Below the pieces are notes generated by a model that did not search any database, was not told the origin of the DNA, and saw only the letters and a list, made by a program, of their open reading frames with translations. This document shows, in pieces, positions 54,903 to 64,000 of a stretch of DNA of 64,000 bases; within the stretch, counting starts at the first letter, position 1; every line of letters starts with the position of its first letter. The stretch covers positions 1 to 64,000 of the forward strand of contig JANRLT010000036.1 of the NCBI GenBank assembly GCA_033762255.1, in the 5' to 3' direction. The translations under genes and the position numbers were made by a program. Source of the DNA: Pirellulales bacterium (lineage in GTDB: Bacteria; Planctomycetota; Planctomycetia; Pirellulales; JALHPA01).

Positions 54903-55246
54903 CGGACTTGCCCCAGCACTATTTTTCTGTGCTGAGTGAGTAACGATCGTAGTTCGGGCTTCCACCCGAAACCGAGGGGACTGATATCTATATTCGCTGG
55001 TCGAACGGGATCAATCGGGCCGTTGGCCTTTCCATTGATTTCTTTCCATTTGCCCAGTTCGACACTGCGCTTGCCACAATTTTCAAAAAATCACGGCTGG
55101 CATAGGTTGGGCCTTTAGCCCGCAAATAATTAAACGCACTTGGCCCACAACTGCTTGAACAATAATCTTCGCATTTTGCGAAGATTTGCAAGGTTGGTAG
55201 TGCGGAGTGGCATCCACGAATTTAGGGCTAAGGACTAAGGTCGGTA
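54903..55246. other. Intergenic region between the small basic gene and clpB
   Basis: No gene is visible in 344 bases. A small hairpin TTCGGG-CTTCCA-CCCGAA lies at 54953-54970, without a T-run. The region lies between two convergent genes, so it would hold terminators; none is clear. Confidence 0.35.
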
Positions 55247-57901
55247 TTACGTGATCTCAAACACAAACTCGTCATTGCGAAAGTCGATGCGGATGGTTGA
55301 GCCTTCCGCTATCGGCTGCCGCAGCATCTCCCGGGCCAGCGGATTTTGAATTTGCTGCTGGATCACGCGCTTGAGGGGCCGTGCTCCATAAGCGGGATCG
55401 TAACCCCGATTGGCAATCTCGCCCAAGGCGGCGGGTGTGATGTCGAGTTGTAAATGATGCTGGGCGAGTTGCTGGCGCAGGCGTTCGGCCTGGATGTCCA
55501 CGATTTTGCGGATTTGAGCGGCTTTGAGTGGATGAAAGACAATGATTTCATCCACGCGATTCAAAAATTCTGGCAGAAACCTCCCCTCGAGAGCTTCCTT
55601 CACGGCGGTTTTGATTTCGTCGTCGGACCCCCCCTCACGCGAGATTTCTTGGATAATCTGGCTGCCGATATTGCTGGTCATGACGATAATGGTGTTCTTA
55701 AAGTCCACGGTGTGCCCCTGGTTGTCACTCAGGCGGCCATCATCCAGGACCTGCAATAACACGTTAAACACGTCGCGGTGGGCTTTTTCAATTTCATCCA
55801 GCAGCACGACCGAATACGGCCGCCGCCGCACCGCCTCGGTCAAAGCGCCGCCTTCCTCGTAGCCCACATAACCGGGGGGAGCGCCAATCAGGCGGCTCAC
55901 GCTGTGCTTTTCCATGAACTCGCTCATGTCGATGCGGATCATAGCGTTTTCATCGTTAAATAATACCTGTGCGAGCGCTTTGCACAGTTCGGTCTTGCCC
56001 ACGCCGGTAGGACCCAAAAAAATGAACGAGCCGATGGGACGATTGGGGTCTTGCAGGCCGCTGCGGCTGCGGCGGACGGCGTTGGCCACGGCTTCAACCG
56101 CTTCGTCCTGGCCGATAACGCGCTGATGCAGACGTTCTTCCAGGACCAGCAGTTTGGCCCGTTCGGTCTCTAGCATGCGGGTCACGGGAATGCCGGTCCA
56201 GGCGCTGACCACCTCGGCGATTTCCTCTGGGCCGACTTCTTTGCGCAGCAGTTTACGTCCCGCCTCGGGTTTGTCGCTGGCGGGTTTGGCCGCGGGTTTT
56301 TCGGCTTCTTCCGCTTCCAACCGGGCGCGGAGTTTTTTTCTTTCGACGTCCAATTCGTACAATTTTTGGTAGTCGGCTTCGGCGATGGGCTGGCCGCTGG
56401 ATTGCTTTTCCTTGATGGCGGCGGTGGCCTGTTGAAAAGCGAGATCCAGCTTTTCCAGGTCGGCCCGCACTTTTTGCACGTCCCCCAGGCCGAGTTTTTC
56501 GGACTCCCACTGTTCGCGCAGGCTGGCCAGTTTGCGGCGGAGGGTTTGCATTTCCTCCTGGATCGCGACACGTCGTTCGCGGGCGTGTTCCTCGGTTTCC
56601 TCGGCCAGTTGTCGGTCTGCCAGTTCCAGTTGGGTGATGCGGCGCTGAATCTCGTCGATTTCCGTGGGAACGCTTTCCAGTTCCATCGCCAGGCGGCTGG
56701 TCGCCTCGTCCATCAGGTCGATCGCTTTGTCCGGTAAAAAGCGGTCCGTGATGTAACGGCTGGAAAGCTGTGCCGCGGCGACCAGCGCGCTATCCTTAAT
56801 CTTGACCCCCTTATGATGTGCCTCGTAGCGGGGTTTGAGTCCGCGCAAAATGGCGATGGTGTCCTCGACGCTAGGCTCGCCCACCATGACCGGTTGAAAG
56901 CGGCGTTCCAGGGCGGCGTCTTTTTCGATGTATTTGCGATATTCGTCCAGTGTGGTCGCTCCGATGCAGCGCAGTTCGCCGCGAGCCAGAGCCGGTTTGA
57001 GCAGGTTGGCGGCGTCGTTTCCCCCTTCGGCGGCCCCCGCGCCGACGACGGTGTGTAGTTCGTCAATAAACAAGATGATCCCCCCCGCGCTGGCTTCGAC
57101 CTCGCGCAAAACCGCTTTCAGCCGATCCTCAAACTCCCCGCGGTACTTGGTGCCGGCGATGAGCGCGCCCAGGTCGAGCGCGATGACGCGTTTGTTTTTC
57201 AGGCTGGAGGGGACGTCCCCCTGCACGATGCGCAGCGCTAGCCCCTCGGCAATGGCGGTTTTGCCGACGCCCGGTTCGCCAATCAGCACGGGGTTGTTTT
57301 TTGTCCGGCGGGAAAGAACCTGGATCACGCGGCGGATTTCCTGGTCGCGGCCAATAACGGGATCCAACTTTCCCGCTTGTGCCCGCTGGACCAGATCAAT
57401 GCCGTATTTTTCCAGCGATTGAAATTTCCCCTCCGGGGCCTGGTCGGTCACGCGGGTGTTGCCGCGAATCGCCTGCAACCCCTTAAGAATATCTTGTTCC
57501 GTCAGGGCGTGCAGTTTCAGGATTTCCTGGGCCTTGCCCCCGGTTTTAGCAAGTCCTAACAGCAGATGCTCGGTCGAAACAAAGTCGTCCTTCATGGTCC
57601 CCGCTTCGCGCTGGGCGGTTTCCAGGACTTGCACAAATTGCGGACTAGGTTGCGGCGTGCGTCCGCCGCTGGATTGGGGCAGGTGCCGTAATTCGGCTTT
57701 GACGACGGTGGCCAATTGGTTAAGGTTGGCCCCGATTTTGTCGAGGAGCGGGCGAATGATGCCGCCATCGGTTTCCTCCAAGAGGGCCGCAAGCAAATGC
57801 AGCGGCTCAAGCTGGGGATTACCCGCGTCCGTGGCCAGTTCTTGCGCGTGCTGGACGGCTTCTTGCGATTTGATGGTAAATTTGTCAAAGCGAAATGCCA
57901 T
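55247..57901 (-). CDS. clpB: ATP-dependent chaperone ClpB
   Basis: An 884-residue Hsp100 disaggregase. The Clp N-domain ([17 protein letters not shown]) is followed by NBD1 with Walker [14 protein letters not shown] near residue 207 and Walker [11 protein letters not shown] coiled-coil M-domain occupies about 405-540. NBD2 has Walker [16 protein letters not shown] near 633 and [15 protein letters not shown]. Between the M-domain and NBD2 lies an Ala/Lys/Pro-rich insertion ([16 protein letters not shown], about 545-565), longer than in E. coli ClpB. It works with DnaK in rescuing aggregated proteins. The RAYT gene lies 22 bases upstream on the same strand, so the clpB promoter is not obvious. 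Confidence 0.97.
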   Translation of the reverse strand: MAFRFDKFTIKSQEAVQHAQELATDAGNPQLEPLHLLAALLEETDGGIIRPLLDKIGANLNQLATVVKAELRHLPQSSGGRTPQPSPQFVQVLETAQREAGTMKDDFVSTEHLLLGLAKTGGKAQEILKLHALTEQDILKGLQAIRGNTRVTDQAPEGKFQSLEKYGIDLVQRAQAGKLDPVIGRDQEIRRVIQVLSRRTKNNPVLIGEPGVGKTAIAEGLALRIVQGDVPSSLKNKRVIALDLGALIAGTKYRGEFEDRLKAVLREVEASAGGIILFIDELHTVVGAGAAEGGNDAANLLKPALARGELRCIGATTLDEYRKYIEKDAALERRFQPVMVGEPSVEDTIAILRGLKPRYEAHHKGVKIKDSALVAAAQLSSRYITDRFLPDKAIDLMDEATSRLAMELESVPTEIDEIQRRITQLELADRQLAEETEEHARERRVAIQEEMQTLRRKLASLREQWESEKLGLGDVQKVRADLEKLDLAFQQATAAIKEKQSSGQPIAEADYQKLYELDVERKKLRARLEAEEAEKPAAKPASDKPEAGRKLLRKEVGPEEIAEVVSAWTGIPVTRMLETERAKLLVLEERLHQRVIGQDEAVEAVANAVRRSRSGLQDPNRPIGSFIFLGPTGVGKTELCKALAQVLFNDENAMIRIDMSEFMEKHSVSRLIGAPPGYVGYEEGGALTEAVRRRPYSVVLLDEIEKAHRDVFNVLLQVLDDGRLSDNQGHTVDFKNTIIVMTSNIGSQIIQEISREGGSDDEIKTAVKEALEGRFLPEFLNRVDEIIVFHPLKAAQIRKIVDIQAERLRQQLAQHHLQLDITPAALGEIANRGYDPAYGARPLKRVIQQQIQNPLAREMLRQPIAEGSTIRIDFRNDEFVFEIT

Positions 57902-57923
57902 GGGATGGACCTATTGTAAAAAA

Positions 57924-58373
57924 TTATTTCCAAAGATAGCGTTCATCGTAAGCAATGTTGTTCTTTACAAGCAGTGCCAGTAGTTCTTCTTGAAAAGATT
58001 TTTTGCGATGGTGTTCCGCTTGCTTGCGGATGTAGTTGCGGATGATAGGAATCTGCGATTCGCTGACAGTAAATGCGGAGTATCCTTCCTGCCACGCGAA
58101 CTTACGTAATTTGAATTTTTCCTCGTTTAACCAACGCGAGGAGTTAGCCTTAATCCGATTTAACATTTGTGCCAAGGCCATGATGGGTTTGATGCGCAAG
58201 AGGATATGCACGTGGTCCGCTATTCCTCCAATTTCCAAGAAATTTCCTCCTTCGCTTTTAACGATACCTCCAATGTAGGCATACAGTTCGCCTTGAATTT
58301 CGCTTTTGATCAATGGGATTCGATTTTTTGTGCTAAAGACCAAGTGGTAAATTAAATTGGTGTATGTTGACAT
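57924..58373 (-). CDS. RAYT/IS200-like Y1 transposase (HUH)
   Basis: A 149-residue protein. It starts MSTYTNLIYHLVFSTKNR, the classic IS200/RAYT opening. The HUH pair is in IADHVHILLRI, the catalytic Tyr in IPIIRNYIRKQAEHH, and it ends YDERYLW. It lacks the OrfB partner of IS605. Directly upstream (58411-58598) is a cluster of REP-like palindromes, the usual neighbour of REP-associated tyrosine transposases. These are often domesticated housekeeping genes, so mobility is not implied. ATG 58373 matches the family; the longer frame to 58451 runs through the repeats and is rejected. Confidence 0.9.
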   Translation of the reverse strand: MSTYTNLIYHLVFSTKNRIPLIKSEIQGELYAYIGGIVKSEGGNFLEIGGIADHVHILLRIKPIMALAQMLNRIKANSSRWLNEEKFKLRKFAWQEGYSAFTVSESQIPIIRNYIRKQAEHHRKKSFQEELLALLVKNNIAYDERYLWK

Positions 58374-58410
58374 GAAAATACCTAAAAACCGCAAGGAATA
58401 GCAGCTAATA

Positions 58411-58598
58411 GCTCCGTAGGAGCGTGGTGCTGTAGCCAGGTGCGCAAGCACCTGGTATCGCGAGGTAATTCATCATGCAGCCCCGCTAGGGGCGATGTCA
58501 AGTTTGTTTGACGACGCCCCTGCGGGGCTATTAGATATCTTGTAAAAAGTTAACCGGTAGCTTGCGCTACCGGCTACAGCACATAGCTCCTACGGAGC
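58411..58598. repeat. Nested REP-like palindrome cluster (BIME-like)
   Basis: About 190 bases form a nested set of inverted repeats. The outer arms are GCTCCGTAGGAGCG... (58411-58437) and ...GCTCCTACGGAGC (58572-58598), near-identical complements over 27 bases. Inside lie CCAGGTGC-GCAA-GCACCTGG (58436-58455) and CCGGTAGC-TTGC-GCTACCGG (58554-58573), then GCCCC-GCTA-GGGGC (58480-58493) and GCCCC-TGC-GGGGC (58516-58528). Around 58494-58515 is an inverted TCAAG/TTGA core. Each small hairpin is REP-like, and the whole could fold as one cruciform. It lies 38 bases upstream of the RAYT ATG. Confidence 0.9.
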
Positions 58599-58717
58599 AG
58601 TTTTATCGTTTGCGTAATAGGAACTTATGCGCGTAAGACCTACCCGTGCATAACTGATACGCAAACAAATTACGACTTGATAATCCGTAAAAGTAAATTT
58701 TGATGAACGATTTCCCG

Positions 58718-60616
58718 TTATTCTTTTACCTCAAACTCCGCATCGATGGCGTCGTCGTTCGGCTTGGATCCAGCGGCGGTTTGGTCCGCGCCCGGGGTAG
58801 CGGACTTTTGGGCTGCTTCGTACAGAACCTTGCTGGCGGCATGGCTGGCGGCCTCCAGTTCGCTGATCGCGGATTTGATCGCGTCGAGGTCGTCCCCCTT
58901 GGCCTTTTCCCGGCATTTGGCGATTGCGGCTTCCAGGGGAGCCTTGTCCGCGGCGGTGATCTTGTCCCCCTGATCCTTGATCATCTTTTCCAGTTGGAAG
59001 CACATCGAATCGGCCTGATTCCGCGCCTCGGCCAATTCGCGTTTCCGCTTGTCCTCGGCGGCGTGTGATTCCGCGTCCCGCTGCATCCGCTCAATCTCAT
59101 CCTTGGGCAGGCTGCTGGCGTTTTTAATGCTAATCTTGTGCTCTTTGCCGGTCCCCAGGTCCTTGGCCGTGACACTAACGATGCCGTTGGCGTCGATGTC
59201 AAATTTGACCTCGATCTGGGGCATGCCGCGCGGGGCGGGGGGGATACCCTCCAGGTTGAATTGATCCAGTAGCCGGTTGTCGCGGGCCATGGGGCGTTCC
59301 CCCTGGTACACGCTGACCGTAACCGCGCTTTGGTTGTCGGCGGCGGTGCTAAAGGTTTGCTTTTTCTCGGTGGGAATGGTGGTGTTGCGCTCGACCAATT
59401 TGGTGAAAATGCCCCCTTCGGTCTCGATGCCCATCGAGAGCGGCGTCACGTCCAAAAGCAAAATGTCCTGCACTTCGCCCGCTAACACGCCTCCCTGGAT
59501 CGCGGCGCCGATCGCCACGACTTCGTCGGGGTTAACCCCCTTGTGCGGTTCCTTGCCAAACATCTTTTTGACTAATTCCTGCACTTTGGGAATGCGGGTG
59601 GAGCCACCCACCAACACGACTTCGTCAATTTGGCTGGGTTCCAGCTTGGCATCCTTCAGCGCTTGGACCACCGGCGTGCGGCAGCGTTCGATCAGGCCGT
59701 CTACCAGTTGCTCAAATTTGGAACGGGTGATGTTGACCTGCAAATGCTTCGGGCCATTCGCATCGGCGGTGATAAAGGGCAAATTAATATCCGTGGAACT
59801 TGCACTGCTCAGTTCTTTTTTGGCTTTTTCGCAAGCTTCCTGCAAACGCTGCAACGCCATCGTATCTTTGCGCAGGTCGATGCCGTTTTCTTTTTTAAAC
59901 TCATCAGCCACATAGTTGATTAGCACCTGGTCAAAGTCATCGCCACCCAGATGGGTGTCGCCATTGGTGCTAATAACGCGAAAGACCCCTTCGGCCACTT
60001 CCAGGACCGACACGTCAAACGTCCCCCCGCCCAGGTCAAAGACCACGATCTTTTCCTGGTTTTTCTTGTCCAGGCCATAAGCCAGGGCCGCGGCGGTAGG
60101 CTCGTTAATGATGCGCATTACCTCCAACCCGGCGATTTGGCCGGCGTCTTTGGTTGCTTGCCGTTGGGCATCGTTAAAATAGGCGGGGACTGTGATGACC
60201 GCCTTGTTGACCTTATGTCCTAAATATGATTCGGCGGATTCCTTCAGCTTACGTAGAATCCGCGCGGAAATTTCGGGCGGGGTGTATTCCTTGTCCCCAA
60301 TTTTTACCTTGACGTAATCGTCCTTAGCCCCAACAACCTCGTAGGGGACGATCTTTTCTTCGCTGGCCACTTCGTTATGGCGGCGGCCCATGAACCGCTT
60401 AATCGAATAGACGGTTTTCTTGGGATTGGTCACGGCTTGACGGCGGGCCAGATCACCCACCAGGACGTCCCCTTTGTCCGTAAAAGCGACCACGCTGGGA
60501 GTCAGGCGATTCCCTTCTTGATTGGCGATCACCTTGGCTTCTTTTCCCTCCATGACCGCAACCACGGAGTTGGTCGTGCCAAGATCGATGCCGATGATTT
60601 TTTCACCCTGGGCCAT
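58718..60616 (-). CDS. dnaK: Chaperone protein DnaK (Hsp70)
   Basis: A 632-residue Hsp70. The N-terminal ATPase has [37 protein letters not shown] and [17 protein letters not shown]. The substrate-binding domain has [20 protein letters not shown]. The acidic tail ends [12 protein letters not shown], the typical DnaK end. It folds proteins with DnaJ and GrpE, neither of which is adjacent. No CIRCE element is visible upstream. The next genes on this strand are the RAYT and clpB. Confidence 0.98.
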   Translation of the reverse strand: MAQGEKIIGIDLGTTNSVVAVMEGKEAKVIANQEGNRLTPSVVAFTDKGDVLVGDLARRQAVTNPKKTVYSIKRFMGRRHNEVASEEKIVPYEVVGAKDDYVKVKIGDKEYTPPEISARILRKLKESAESYLGHKVNKAVITVPAYFNDAQRQATKDAGQIAGLEVMRIINEPTAAALAYGLDKKNQEKIVVFDLGGGTFDVSVLEVAEGVFRVISTNGDTHLGGDDFDQVLINYVADEFKKENGIDLRKDTMALQRLQEACEKAKKELSSASSTDINLPFITADANGPKHLQVNITRSKFEQLVDGLIERCRTPVVQALKDAKLEPSQIDEVVLVGGSTRIPKVQELVKKMFGKEPHKGVNPDEVVAIGAAIQGGVLAGEVQDILLLDVTPLSMGIETEGGIFTKLVERNTTIPTEKKQTFSTAADNQSAVTVSVYQGERPMARDNRLLDQFNLEGIPPAPRGMPQIEVKFDIDANGIVSVTAKDLGTGKEHKISIKNASSLPKDEIERMQRDAESHAAEDKRKRELAEARNQADSMCFQLEKMIKDQGDKITAADKAPLEAAIAKCREKAKGDDLDAIKSAISELEAASHAASKVLYEAAQKSATPGADQTAAGSKPNDDAIDAEFEVKE

Positions 60617-60687
60617 GTGGAGTTCCTCGCAACGTACAAAGAATGGATGTAACTGGTCAAAAATGCAATGAGCAACTTAGTTTGCAA

Positions 60688-60716
60688 AGTCTATGCCAAA
60701 ACATGCATGGTGCCAA
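60688..60716 (-). promoter_or_regulatory. Candidate dnaK promoter
   Basis: On the minus strand a -35 TTGGCA (60711-60716) and a -10 TAGACT (60688-60693) lie 17 bases apart, 72 bases upstream of the dnaK ATG. Matches are 5 of 6 and 4 of 6 to the housekeeping consensus. The rest of the gap to 60899 shows no CIRCE and nothing else clear. Confidence 0.4.
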
Positions 60717-60899
60717 TTGTGTCATGCTGCAAACCTATGGCCAGTAATGGCTTGTGGAAAAATTATTTATCTGTGTGTAACTACGACAGAGATTGCGTGC
60801 AATTCTTGGCTGCCAATTTGGCATAAGAACTGAGATTCTACCTAGAGAGCCTATGGGGCGGATTAAGCCGTATATGAATTTAAAGGATCAAGGTGAGGT

Positions 60900-61715
60900 T
60901 TAAGGCATGGTTAAAGCGGCTAGCTTGCTATTAATTTGCTCAATAATTTCCGGCAGTTCCGCGACGCTACGAATGGCGAAATGCGCCCCCTGGGCCAGGT
61001 ATTGCGCTGACAGTCGCTGGTGAATGATGTCGAGTTCCGCACTTCCTAGAGCTTGGGTTTGTTCATAATCCAGGCCCAGGCCGTTGCCGCAGATTGTCAC
61101 GCCGACACACCACATGCCAGCATTTCGCGCGGCGGCTATGCCGACCAGGGTGTCATCGACTGCCAAAATCGCCGACGGGGGAAAGCTGCCAAGTTTTTCA
61201 GCGGCGCGAAAATTCATCCAGGGGAGGGGGCGTCCGGCGGGAACATCATCGGAGCAAATTACCGCGGCGGGGCAGTAGCCTTGCTCGGTTGCCAGGGGAA
61301 CCAGGACGTCCATCAGCTCGCGCGTAAAGCCGGTGGTGGAACCAATTTTGTATCCTGCCGCGGCTAATTGCGCCAATGCGGGACCAACCCCGGGAATGAG
61401 TCGTGAATGTTGGGCCAGAATTTCCTTTTGTAATGGCAAAAACTGGGCATAGAGCCGGTCGATATCGGTTTCCGCGGGGGAGCGGCCGGTTTTTTCACGC
61501 CATAAGGCCGCGATCCGCGGTAAATGGATAACCTCGGCAATGTGTTCGCGTTTGGCCTTGCCCATGGGACCGCGGGCTTCGGCCTCGGTGATTTCGATTC
61601 CGCTTTGACGAAAAATTTCGACAAAGACCTGCATGGGGGCGCGACTGCCATGATCGATCGTCGTTCCCCCCCAGTCGAGGAGTATCGCTTCTAGTTTGCG
61701 CGGTGGATTATACAT
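60900..61715 (-). CDS. phnX: Phosphonoacetaldehyde hydrolase PhnX
   Basis: A 271-residue HAD-family hydrolase that splits phosphonoacetaldehyde into acetaldehyde and phosphate. The nucleophile Asp14 is in LLDWGGTTIDHG (family DWAGTT; here Gly replaces Ala). The Schiff-base lysine and its partner sit in MGKAKREHI: Lys55 and His58 align with Lys53 and His56 of the Bacillus cereus enzyme as I recall. GSTTGFTRELM and later DDTLVGIAAARNAGMW are also typical. The start ATG 61715 overlaps the upstream flavoprotein stop by 8 bases, so they are co-translated. Confidence 0.93.
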   Translation of the reverse strand: MYNPPRKLEAILLDWGGTTIDHGSRAPMQVFVEIFRQSGIEITEAEARGPMGKAKREHIAEVIHLPRIAALWREKTGRSPAETDIDRLYAQFLPLQKEILAQHSRLIPGVGPALAQLAAAGYKIGSTTGFTRELMDVLVPLATEQGYCPAAVICSDDVPAGRPLPWMNFRAAEKLGSFPPSAILAVDDTLVGIAAARNAGMWCVGVTICGNGLGLDYEQTQALGSAELDIIHQRLSAQYLAQGAHFAIRSVAELPEIIEQINSKLAALTMP

Positions 61716-62844
61716 GCATCAGTCCTTCTTGCCAGTTCCGTTCGGCAATCCCTAGTGACATGGTCATTCCCGCCCCCCCCATCCCGGTCAGTAAGCGAAT
61801 ATTGGGAAATGGCTGCGCCTGCCAATATAGCCCCTGGGTGTTCTTTGCATACAGGCCAACCCAGCGGTTTTGAATTTGCCACGTTGGAAGCGTAATGATT
61901 TTATGCAGTTCCCGCAGCATGGCATCGTCAATGCTGGATTTTTCAAATGGGGTGATATCCGCGCCATACTCATGGGAATCGCCCAGGGTAACTTCACCCG
62001 TTTCATGCTGTGAAGCCATGACATGAATGCCCCACTGGTCAAGTTCCGGCGTCTCCGAGGCGATTCGCGCCCGCAGTTGGGGCAGGCTGGGGCAAATGCC
62101 AAAGCTGGCGTAATGCCGCAATGTCAGCCCACTGGCCAGATGCGGGCCAATCCACCAGTTTGCAGGTTGGGGGACGGTCCGCAGCATCTGGATTTTGCAC
62201 AGTTTGAGGCCGGTGTTGGCAAATTCCTGGGGAAAGAGGGTTTGAATGTCCGCGCCGCTGCAGACCAAGAGTTGATCGAAGGAGTGTTTTTGGCCAGTGG
62301 CGGTTTGCACATACTCGGGCGTGGCGGCAACGACTGGCGTGGAAAAGTGAATTTTTATCCCTTGGGTAGCTTGCAACCAACTGGCCAAGGCCGAGATTGC
62401 GACCCGCGGATTGACACATAATTCGGTTGAGCTCCACAACCCCCCAAGTAAACCATCCGGGTTGGCGGCAGGAGTGCGGGAAAGCACGCCTTCGCGAGAT
62501 AAAAGCTCGCAGGAAATACCGGCATCTGGCGCGAGTTCGGCAAATTCACGCAGCACCTGCCATTCATCAGGACGGTGCGCCAGATGGATCGTACCGCATT
62601 CCTTGATCCATAGGCCGCTGGCGGCGGCAAATTTGAGCCAGCGCGCGCGGCTGCGCAAGGCGGTTTGATAATGCAGGCCGGGAGTTTGGCCGATGGGCCA
62701 GATCATGCCAAAGTTACGGATCGAGGCATCAATGGCGGCATGGTTGCGCTCAAAGATGGTAACCTGGTGGCCTTGCTCGCTGGCCAGCCAAGCCTGGGAT
62801 AGTCCGACAATCCCGGCACCGACGATGGCGATTTTTTGGGGCAT
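61708..62844 (-). CDS. FAD-dependent oxidoreductase, TIGR03364 type (phosphonate-linked)
   Basis: A 378-residue DAO-family flavoenzyme: IAIVGAGIVGLSQAWLASEQ (FAD dinucleotide fold), RNFGMIWPIGQ, and LLTGMGGAGMTMSLG near the C-terminus. I recall this sub-family (TIGR03364) as tied to phosphonate loci, and related enzymes are reported to oxidise aminoethylphosphonate or its N-methyl form to phosphonoacetaldehyde, which PhnX then cleaves. No PhnW transaminase is present in the window, so this flavoenzyme may supply the aldehyde. The stop overlaps the phnX start. Confidence 0.85.
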   Translation of the reverse strand: MPQKIAIVGAGIVGLSQAWLASEQGHQVTIFERNHAAIDASIRNFGMIWPIGQTPGLHYQTALRSRARWLKFAAASGLWIKECGTIHLAHRPDEWQVLREFAELAPDAGISCELLSREGVLSRTPAANPDGLLGGLWSSTELCVNPRVAISALASWLQATQGIKIHFSTPVVAATPEYVQTATGQKHSFDQLLVCSGADIQTLFPQEFANTGLKLCKIQMLRTVPQPANWWIGPHLASGLTLRHYASFGICPSLPQLRARIASETPELDQWGIHVMASQHETGEVTLGDSHEYGADITPFEKSSIDDAMLRELHKIITLPTWQIQNRWVGLYAKNTQGLYWQAQPFPNIRLLTGMGGAGMTMSLGIAERNWQEGLMHV

Positions 62845-62964
62845 AATGTACCCCTCTCACTCCGTGAGAGGAATTAAGTGAATTCTGGATTAACTAAACC
62901 GGGTAAAAATTGTGGGGGAGGTTGGCGGGTCTGTGTTCCGCTTTTGGAAAATGCGTAGAACATC

Positions 62965-63528
62965 TCACCGTAACAGCGACTTTTGTAAATGCTCCACATA
63001 ATATTCCACGGGGGGAGTGGGCAATCCCGGGATTTTAGCCGCTTCATCCCAGCGCCTCAGGTGAATCGCCGCTTCAAAATGGGGATGCGATTCAAAATGG
63101 GCGGCTTGCGCGGCGGTCATGGGGCCTCCCTGCAGGGCAAGACTCTGCACCGAAGGCTCGCTCAGTTTCTCAAAATAGCCCGGTTCCTTGGTGCATAAAT
63201 ACCGTTTGGCCGCCACATGCAGGCGAATCGGCTCCACGACCGCCGGAGTAAAGTAGTCCGCCAACCACTCGGCCCCTAATTGTTCGTGCCGATCATCGAT
63301 ATCGTGATCCGGAGCATCCTCCGGCAAATCATGCAAAAGATGCCCCACATCGTGTAATAGCGCCGCGGCGACCAGCTCTGCGGGAGCGGCCGCTTTCTCG
63401 GCGGAATAAGCCGCCTGCAAGGCATGCTCAAGTTGGGTTACGGCTTCTTTACCGTAATTACTGTGCCCTCGTTGATGAAAGCATTCCAAGATACGTTGAA
63501 TAGGATCTGTGCTGGTGGCGGCATCCAT
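62965..63528 (-). CDS. phnZ: HD-domain oxygenase, PhnZ-like
   Basis: A 187-residue HD-domain protein matching PhnZ, a diiron oxygenase that splits (R)-1-hydroxy-2-aminoethylphosphonate to glycine and phosphate. From memory of PhnZ, the diiron ligands H34, H58, D59, H80, H104 and D161 match here His35, His59, Asp60, His81, His104 and Asp161; the substrate-gating Tyr24 and Glu27 match Tyr25 and Glu28 in SNYGKEAVTQLEHALQ. GGAG nine bases upstream supports ATG 63528. PhnY, which makes its substrate, is not in the window. Confidence 0.88.
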   Translation of the reverse strand: MDAATSTDPIQRILECFHQRGHSNYGKEAVTQLEHALQAAYSAEKAAAPAELVAAALLHDVGHLLHDLPEDAPDHDIDDRHEQLGAEWLADYFTPAVVEPIRLHVAAKRYLCTKEPGYFEKLSEPSVQSLALQGGPMTAAQAAHFESHPHFEAAIHLRRWDEAAKIPGLPTPPVEYYVEHLQKSLLR

Positions 63529-63764
63529 GTGAGGAACTCCTAGTAATTCTAAATTTAAAGTTGGAACAAAAATCCGTGATTTCAGGGGATTTTGAGCCGG
63601 GCATCCATGTGCAGTGCCGGAAAATACCCCCTGGCTCATAAAATTCTGACAATTCAGTTTCAGTTTTTAGCATATACTTTGCCCATTCGACAGCAAGTTG
63701 CTCATCAAATTCTCATATCCGCCCGCTTCCCACATTTGCGCAAAACTCTCGTAGTTCCTTTTCT
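63529..63764. promoter_or_regulatory. Divergent promoter region between phnZ-like and transporter genes
   Basis: This 236-base gap lies between divergent starts and must hold both promoters. The minus side has the GGAG ribosome-binding site of the PhnZ-like gene. I could not choose reliable -35/-10 elements. Confidence 0.35.
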
Positions 63765-64000
63765 ATGGTTAATATTGCCGCCTCTCCCCGAGCACGGACA
63801 GTTTTTTGGACCGTCTGGTCTGTTGTGGCCGCGTTTGGCACCTACTTTTGCATGTATGGCTTTCGCAAGCCCTTTAGCGCGGCGGGTTTTGACCCGGCTG
63901 TCAATTGGTGGGGGGTCGATGAAAAAAGCTGCCTGGTGATCTCCCAGGTGCTGGGTTACACCTGTTCCAAATTTTTAGGGATCAAGGTGGTTTCCGAGAT
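63765..64000 (+). CDS. MFS/DUF5690-like transporter, N-terminal part (gene runs off the window)
   Basis: Seventy-eight residues are visible from ATG 63765. They read MVNIAASPRARTVFWTVWSV, then a first membrane helix and YFCMYGFRKPFSAAGFDP, followed by SQVLGYTCSKFLGIKVVSE, a second helix start. YGFRKPF is typical of organophosphate-like MFS carriers and of DUF5690 proteins. Its divergent placement beside three phosphonate-degradation genes suggests a phosphonate or related substrate, as inference. Confidence 0.78.
   Translation, partial: MVNIAASPRARTVFWTVWSVVAAFGTYFCMYGFRKPFSAAGFDPAVNWWGVDEKSCLVISQVLGYTCSKFLGIKVVSE

Noticed and set aside
58374-58451. Upstream extension of the RAYT frame
   Set aside because: It runs through the REP-like palindromes; the family start is MSTYTNLIYHLVF at 58373.
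60617-60899. CIRCE or heat-shock operator before dnaK
   Set aside because: I looked for TTAGCACTC-N9-GAGTGCTAA and saw no match on either strand.
1-64000. CRISPR array, rRNA genes or prophage
   Set aside because: No regular spaced repeats, rRNA sequence, integrase or phage structural genes were seen; the only mobile-type gene is the RAYT.

Overview
The window reads as chromosomal DNA of a planctomycete, probably in or near Pirellulales. This is an inference from family content. The markers are an ECF sigma factor with a membrane-anchored C-terminal extension, a type-IV-pilin-like DUF1559 protein, a PEP-CTERM protein, a giant LEPR-XLL protein, a small basic DUF6800-like protein, an NPCBM protein, a Tat-exported Gfo/Idh/MocA dehydrogenase, a PPi-type phosphofructokinase and futalosine-pathway menaquinone genes. 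Base composition is moderately GC-rich, with AT-rich islands at the immunity gene near 42.3-42.7 kb and upstream of the giant gene near 53.8-54.2 kb.

Layout. 1-3 kb: the 5' part of hemH (minus), diverging from an ECF sigma factor gene (plus) that ends at a hairpin terminator. 3.2-11.9 kb: a complete potassium-uptake operon, small ORF-kdpF-kdpA-kdpB-kdpC-hypothetical-kdpD-kdpE, behind a sequence resembling the E. coli KdpE operator. 11.9-22.6 kb (all minus): a DtxR/MntR-type regulator, a class V aminotransferase-fold enzyme, an ABC exporter pair, a PPi-type PFK, a PEP-CTERM protein, and an M24 peptidase-accB-accC group. 22.9-29.4 kb (plus): a polytopic membrane protein, overlapping mqnA-mqnC, a Tat-type Gfo/Idh/MocA protein and a DUF1559 protein. 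29.4-40.4 kb: an RsmC-like methyltransferase, ribBA, a conserved hypothetical, an NPCBM protein, a DUF58/BatA-type pair, an SDR-DUF2867 protein and two overlapping small genes. 40.5 kb: a fasciclin-domain protein.

41.2-53.7 kb (minus) is the most striking part. A single gene of about 3640 codons encodes a secreted giant: LEPR-XLL start, RTX-like repeats, dockerin-like and cadherin-like domains, and about 2000 residues of helical stalk. It ends in a Hint autoprocessing domain and a GIY-YIG-type nuclease domain. Two bases after its stop begins an AT-rich gene resembling Imm26 immunity proteins. Overlapping that gene's end is an orphan ORF that duplicates about 330 residues of the giant's pre-Hint region. 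I read this as a polymorphic toxin, its immunity protein and a remnant or spare cassette.

54.3-60.7 kb: tRNA-Ser(UGA), the small basic protein, then (minus) dnaK, a large nested palindrome of REP-like hairpins, a RAYT/IS200-like Y1 transposase gene and clpB. The mobile gene lies between two chaperone genes. 60.9-64 kb: a phosphonate-degradation group (PhnZ-like HD oxygenase, TIGR03364-type flavin oxidoreductase, phosphonoacetaldehyde hydrolase PhnX) diverging from the 5' end of an MFS/DUF5690-like transporter.

All functional calls come from reading translated sequence against remembered family motifs. No searches were run.
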